Below, piece after piece: positions 60,914 through 64,000 of a stretch of DNA of 64,000 bases. Positions within the stretch are counted from its first letter, which is position 1; each line of letters begins with the position of its first letter. A program made the position numbers and the translations under genes. The notes under the pieces were generated by a model. That model saw only the letters and a program-made list of their open reading frames with translations, was not told the origin of the DNA and made no database searches. Location: positions 186,001-250,000 of the forward strand of contig NC_008942.1 of assembly GCF_000015765.1 (NCBI RefSeq). The letters are read 5' to 3'. Source of the stretch: Methanocorpusculum labreanum Z. GTDB lineage: Archaea > Halobacteriota > Methanomicrobia > Methanomicrobiales > Methanocorpusculaceae.

Positions 60914-61545
60914 CTTTTTTTTATGAGTTCGAGAAACTCGGCCGGTGAATCGACAGCACATATTTTATCCCGTTTGTCAACCGAGCCGAAGGTCGCATGC
61001 ACTCCTTTGATACCCAGCTCACGCGGCGGCCGTACATCCCGGTCCTTTTTGTCCCCGATCATTACTGTCTCTTCGGGAGAAACACCAAGTGCTTCAAGCG
61101 TTTTCTGATAAACCTCAGGGTTCGGTTTTTTTACACCGAATGTTTCGGGTGTGACGACCAGTTCGAAATACTGTTCATAGCCAAGAGCCTTCATGCGTTT
61201 TTCCATATCGGGTCGGTCCGCATTTGAGATGACGGCCAGGCGGACCCCTTCCGATTTTAAATCGCTCAGCATCTCCTCGATCCCTTCGAATGGAGAGATA
61301 CAGGCAAGTTCCAGCGTATGATAAAGCCAGGTGCACTCCTCGAAATCGCCGTCCACTCCGTCTGCCAGATATTGGGTAACGGCGTCTTCGATCAGAGTAG
61401 GGGGATTTTTGTTCAGAGAATACATATGCAGGTCGCCGAAAATCCCGCAGTATGCCATTAAAGCATCGGCAGCACAATGGCGTGCCCGACGCAGATCGTG
61501 CAGCGTGTTATCCATGTCGAAGATTACTGCACGCGGAAGGTTCAT
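60910..61545 (-). CDS. HAD-superfamily hydrolase (phosphatase)
   Basis: 211 residues from the ATG at 61545, one base after the iscU stop; a longer frame into iscU is rejected. HAD motif I is VIFDMDNTLHD, motif II is VISNADRP and the late motif is VMIGDKKDRDV. An alpha-helical cap lies between about 20 and 85. Likely a phosphatase acting on small phosphorylated metabolites (phosphoglycolate-phosphatase-like); substrate unknown. Co-transcribed with iscS-iscU. Confidence 0.85.
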   Translation of the reverse strand: MNLPRAVIFDMDNTLHDLRRARHCAADALMAYCGIFGDLHMYSLNKNPPTLIEDAVTQYLADGVDGDFEECTWLYHTLELACISPFEGIEEMLSDLKSEGVRLAVISNADRPDMEKRMKALGYEQYFELVVTPETFGVKKPNPEVYQKTLEALGVSPEETVMIGDKKDRDVRPPRELGIKGVHATFGSVDKRDKICAVDSPAEFLELIKKS

Positions 61546-61546
61546 C

Positions 61547-61978
61547 TCAGAGTTCACACGTATCACAGTCATGTCCGCAGGAGCTGCATTCTTCATCTCC
61601 CCACGGTTCTCTGCCGGACTTTACCAGATAATCGTTGATTGCTTTGTGGATTGTTTCCTCGGCTAGGACCGAACAATGCATTTTGTTCGGCGGTAATCCG
61701 TCCAGCGCCTCTGCCACTGCTTTGTTTGAAAGGGTCCATGCTTCTTCCAGGGTTTTTCCTTTGATCATCTCGGTAGCCATGCTGCTGGAGGCAATCGCAG
61801 CACCACAGCCGAATGTCTGGAATTTTGCATCCACGATGATGTCGTTTTCGACTTTCAGATACATTTTCATAATGTCGCCGCAGGAGGGGTTCCCCTCTTC
61901 GCCGACTCCGCTTGGGTCCTCGATCATACCCACGTTTCGCGGGTTAGTGAAGTGATCCATTACTTTTTCACTGTACAT
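61547..61978 (-). CDS. iscU: IscU/NifU Fe-S cluster scaffold with Cys-rich tail
   Basis: 143 residues. Scaffold cysteines C33 (PSCGD), C58 (GCGAA) and C102 (MHCSV), with D35, are intact. The tail adds four cysteines (C131, C134, C138, C141 in CSSCGHDCDTC), not part of the ordinary scaffold. Receives sulfur from IscS, whose gene overlaps upstream by 11 bases, and builds clusters for the many Fe-S proteins encoded nearby. The Cys-rich tail resembles the start of the Mrp protein at 63.4 kb. Confidence 0.93.
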   Translation of the reverse strand: MYSEKVMDHFTNPRNVGMIEDPSGVGEEGNPSCGDIMKMYLKVENDIIVDAKFQTFGCGAAIASSSMATEMIKGKTLEEAWTLSNKAVAEALDGLPPNKMHCSVLAEETIHKAINDYLVKSGREPWGDEECSSCGHDCDTCEL

Positions 61979-63158
61979 TTCTCAGCTCCTTTGGAGTAAG
62001 GGGGGACATTGCCCTGAGTTTTGCCACCGTTTCTGTGAGTGCGGTGATCACATATTTCACATCGTCTTCCGTCGTCCGTTCGCCGACGGTAAGCCGGATG
62101 GACCCGTGTGCGATCTCGTGGGATATTCCCATGGCGGTTAAGACATGAGATGGTTCAAGGGATGCCGAGTTACAGGCACTTCCGGTCGAAGCACAGATGC
62201 CCTTCATGTTCAGAAACAGAAGAATTGATTCTCCTTCAATATACTCGAAGATAATGTTCGTGTTGTTTGGAAGACGTTTTGTCGGATGGCCGTTTAAGTG
62301 TGTTGCCGGGATTTTGAGAAGTTCACGAGTAAGTTCATCACTCAGAGATGCAAGTCGTTTCGTCTCCACCGGCATCATTTTGATTGCCCGTTCTACCGCA
62401 GCGCCGAGGCCCACGATGCCGGGAACATTTTCAGTACCTGCCCGGCGTTTTTTCTCCTGAGCCCCGCCGTGGATAAAGTTCTGGATCCGCGTTCCTTTCC
62501 GGATGTAAAGGGCTCCGGTACCTTTCGGTCCGTAGAATTTGTGACCGGAGAGCGAGAGAAGATCAATATTTTCGGCAACCACATCTATTGGAACATGGCC
62601 AACTGCCTGAACCGCGTCGGTGTGGAAATATATTCCATGATCTCTCGCGATCTTTCCGATCTCGGCAATCGGTTGAATCGTTCCGACCTCGTTGTTTGCA
62701 TACATAACCGAGATGAGAATCGTGTCCGGGCGAATCGCTTTTTCGACCGCCTCTGGAGAAACCATACCGTATTTGTCTACCGGAAGATAGGTTATTTCAA
62801 ATCCGCGTGATGCGAGCCATTCACAGGAATGCAGAATTGCATGATGCTCAATCGCTGTTGTGATGATATGTTTTCCTTTTCTTTCATTGGCAAATGCCAC
62901 ACCTTTCAGCGCCCAGTTGTCCGATTCGGTCCCGCCGTTGGTAAAGAAAATTTCATCAGGCTGAGCATTGATCGCTGATGCCACCTGTTTTCGGGCTAGA
63001 TCAATGACACTCTTGTTGGACTGCCCAATAGAATAAACTGAAGAGGGATTGCCGAATTGTTCGGAGAAATAAGGTAGCATTGCCTCTACGACCTCTTTTG
63101 CGGTGTAAGTCGTAGCAGCATGGTCCATATAGATGATTTTTTTACCCATGGTGTTCAC
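61968..63158 (-). CDS. iscS: Cysteine desulfurase (IscS/NifS)
   Basis: 396 residues; the ATG at 63149 (MGKKIIYMDHAATT) is an alternative start. PLP enzyme that releases sulfur from cysteine. The PLP lysine is in LSLSGHKFYGPKGTGALY and the catalytic Cys in CASTGSACNSASLEPS. HTDAVQAVGH and HHAILHS are cofactor contacts. Some methanogens lack cysteine desulfurase and use sulfide, so its presence is informative. Overlaps iscU by 11 bases. Divergent from the Mrp gene. Confidence 0.93.
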   Translation of the reverse strand: MNTMGKKIIYMDHAATTYTAKEVVEAMLPYFSEQFGNPSSVYSIGQSNKSVIDLARKQVASAINAQPDEIFFTNGGTESDNWALKGVAFANERKGKHIITTAIEHHAILHSCEWLASRGFEITYLPVDKYGMVSPEAVEKAIRPDTILISVMYANNEVGTIQPIAEIGKIARDHGIYFHTDAVQAVGHVPIDVVAENIDLLSLSGHKFYGPKGTGALYIRKGTRIQNFIHGGAQEKKRRAGTENVPGIVGLGAAVERAIKMMPVETKRLASLSDELTRELLKIPATHLNGHPTKRLPNNTNIIFEYIEGESILLFLNMKGICASTGSACNSASLEPSHVLTAMGISHEIAHGSIRLTVGERTTEDDVKYVITALTETVAKLRAMSPLTPKELRNVQ

Positions 63159-63374
63159 GCCGTGAATTTCCTTACTATATTATTTCGCCGTTATTATATC
63201 TAAATATTCGTGACAGGAACATGTTGGATGTCGTGTGAAAGCGAATGCTTCTTCCTACTGGATCGGAAAGGCCTGAATTTTTGAACCCGATTACTCAATC
63301 CAAAAAGACTATACTGTAATCCACACAACAGATAATGCAATAAGTTATATAGACTTACAATTCAGGAGAAAATC

Positions 63375-64000
63375 ATGAGCGATCAGCCAGAAGGATGTGA
63401 TGGTCACTGTGATAGCTGTTCACAGAAGACCGATACCTGCCAGAAACCCAAAAAAGCCGATATCAGCGTTAAACATGTAATCTTAGTTCTTTCAGGAAAG
63501 GGTGGTGTTGGAAAGAGTACGGTCTCCGTCAACCTTGCATATGCCCTTTCGAACCACGGATATCAGACCGGTCTTCTTGATCTGGATATTCACGGTCCAA
63601 GTATTGGAAAGATGCTCGGTATCGAGGATCTCCGCCTTCAGGCAATAGGAAACAAGATCATGCCGGTCAAAATCACCGGCTCGCTGAAAGTAATCTCCAT
63701 GGCGCTTCTCTTAAATGAGACCGACAGTCCGATCGTCTGGCGTGGTCCCATGAAAGCCGCTGCGATTCAGCAGTTCCTTGGCGATGTTGAATGGGGCGAT
63801 CTCGATTATCTCGTTGTTGATCTCCCGCCCGGAACCGGTGACGAGGCATTGAATATTGTGCAGTTTGCGCCGAACGTTGAAGGAGCAGTCATTGTTACGA
63901 CTCCTCAGGATGTTGCGGTTTTGGATTCCACCAAAGCGATCAAGTTCGTTGAAATGATGGATCTCCCGGTTCTCGGTGTCATCGAGAATATGTCTGGAAT
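63375..64000 (+). CDS. Mrp/NBP35-family Fe-S carrier ATPase (partial, 3' end beyond window)
   Basis: About 208 residues are present. Deviant Walker A GKGGVGKS begins at residue 41, with LDLDIHGPSIGKMLG and VVDLPPGTGD following, all typical of the Mrp/ApbC family, which carries and delivers Fe-S clusters. The N-terminal 25 residues hold C8, C12, C15 and C22 (CDGHCDSC...TC), as in NBP35-type proteins that bind a cluster there. AGGAG precedes the ATG. Divergent from iscS-iscU, with which it forms a functional Fe-S group. Confidence 0.92.
   Translation, partial: MSDQPEGCDGHCDSCSQKTDTCQKPKKADISVKHVILVLSGKGGVGKSTVSVNLAYALSNHGYQTGLLDLDIHGPSIGKMLGIEDLRLQAIGNKIMPVKITGSLKVISMALLLNETDSPIVWRGPMKAAAIQQFLGDVEWGDLDYLVVDLPPGTGDEALNIVQFAPNVEGAVIVTTPQDVAVLDSTKAIKFVEMMDLPVLGVIENMSG

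Noticed and set aside
1-64000. tRNA, rRNA, CRISPR array, IS element or prophage
   Set aside because: No T-loop signatures outside genes, no regular direct repeats with spacers, no transposase or integrase genes, and no abrupt composition change were seen by eye. Short structured RNAs could still be missed without covariance search.

Overview
The window comes from a hydrogenotrophic methanogenic archaeon, most likely a member of Methanomicrobiales close to Methanocorpusculum. That placement is from recognition of gene content and was not searched. Supporting content: a formylmethanofuran dehydrogenase operon (fwdGFDBAC) interleaved with heterodisulfide reductase (hdrCBA) and mvhD, Ftr, methanogenesis marker protein 11, DUF1890/DUF1894, a thermosome, pyruvoyl-dependent arginine decarboxylase, Dph2, and archaeal TATA elements. 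No rRNA, tRNA, CRISPR array, insertion sequence or prophage was seen. The window begins inside a DUF123 gene and ends inside an Mrp/NBP35 ATPase gene.

Layout. 0-6.6 kb: DUF123 nuclease-like protein, MBL hydrolase, thiC, a kinase-less PAS/HTH sensor with a structured upstream region, purF and pdaD. 6.7-16.7 kb: B12-dependent ribonucleotide reductase behind a leader hairpin, a SHOCT-like protein, thermosome, two aminotransferases, purE, an orphan solute-binding lipoprotein, an FTR-like protein and a peptide deformylase-like protein. 16.7-28 kb: DUF1805 protein, a PEGA surface protein, ftr, an hpt-dph2-methyltransferase-MFS operon, a tsr3-DUF1890-DUF1894-mntP operon, a TudS-like/deoxyribosyltransferase fusion and an endonuclease IV operon.

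28.1-35.1 kb is the most interesting part: seven tightly overlapping genes, MMP11 - radical SAM - IorA-like ThDP enzyme - aksA - aksD - aksE - aksF. The small aconitase-type subunit carries the YLRT loop of homoaconitase rather than the YLVY loop of isopropylmalate isomerase. This points to 2-oxosuberate and coenzyme B synthesis, not leucine synthesis. The three unassigned genes in front are therefore candidates for the decarboxylation and thiol-forming steps that, to my knowledge, lack assigned enzymes. A second MMP11 paralogue lies convergently just after the operon, and both MMP11 genes have a GTTWACGAAAAT-type element in their leaders.

36.5-46.3 kb: fwdG-fwdF-hdrC-hdrB-hdrA-mvhD-[hairpin]-fwdD-fwdB-fwdA-fwdC, which joins the first and last steps of methanogenesis in one gene string. 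46.4-48.3 kb: sulfite-reductase-like protein, a small Cys protein, rubredoxin and mobB. 48.4-60.3 kb is a cell-surface and transport region. It has three related surface proteins (one with its two domains in swapped order), a MoxR-DUF58-VWA-BatD-like operon, a stand-alone TiaS-like protein, an ECF transporter, a two-repeat DUF4430 surface protein and an HTH regulator. 60.3-64 kb: beta-carbonic anhydrase, HAD phosphatase, iscU, iscS and the start of an Mrp/NBP35 Fe-S carrier.
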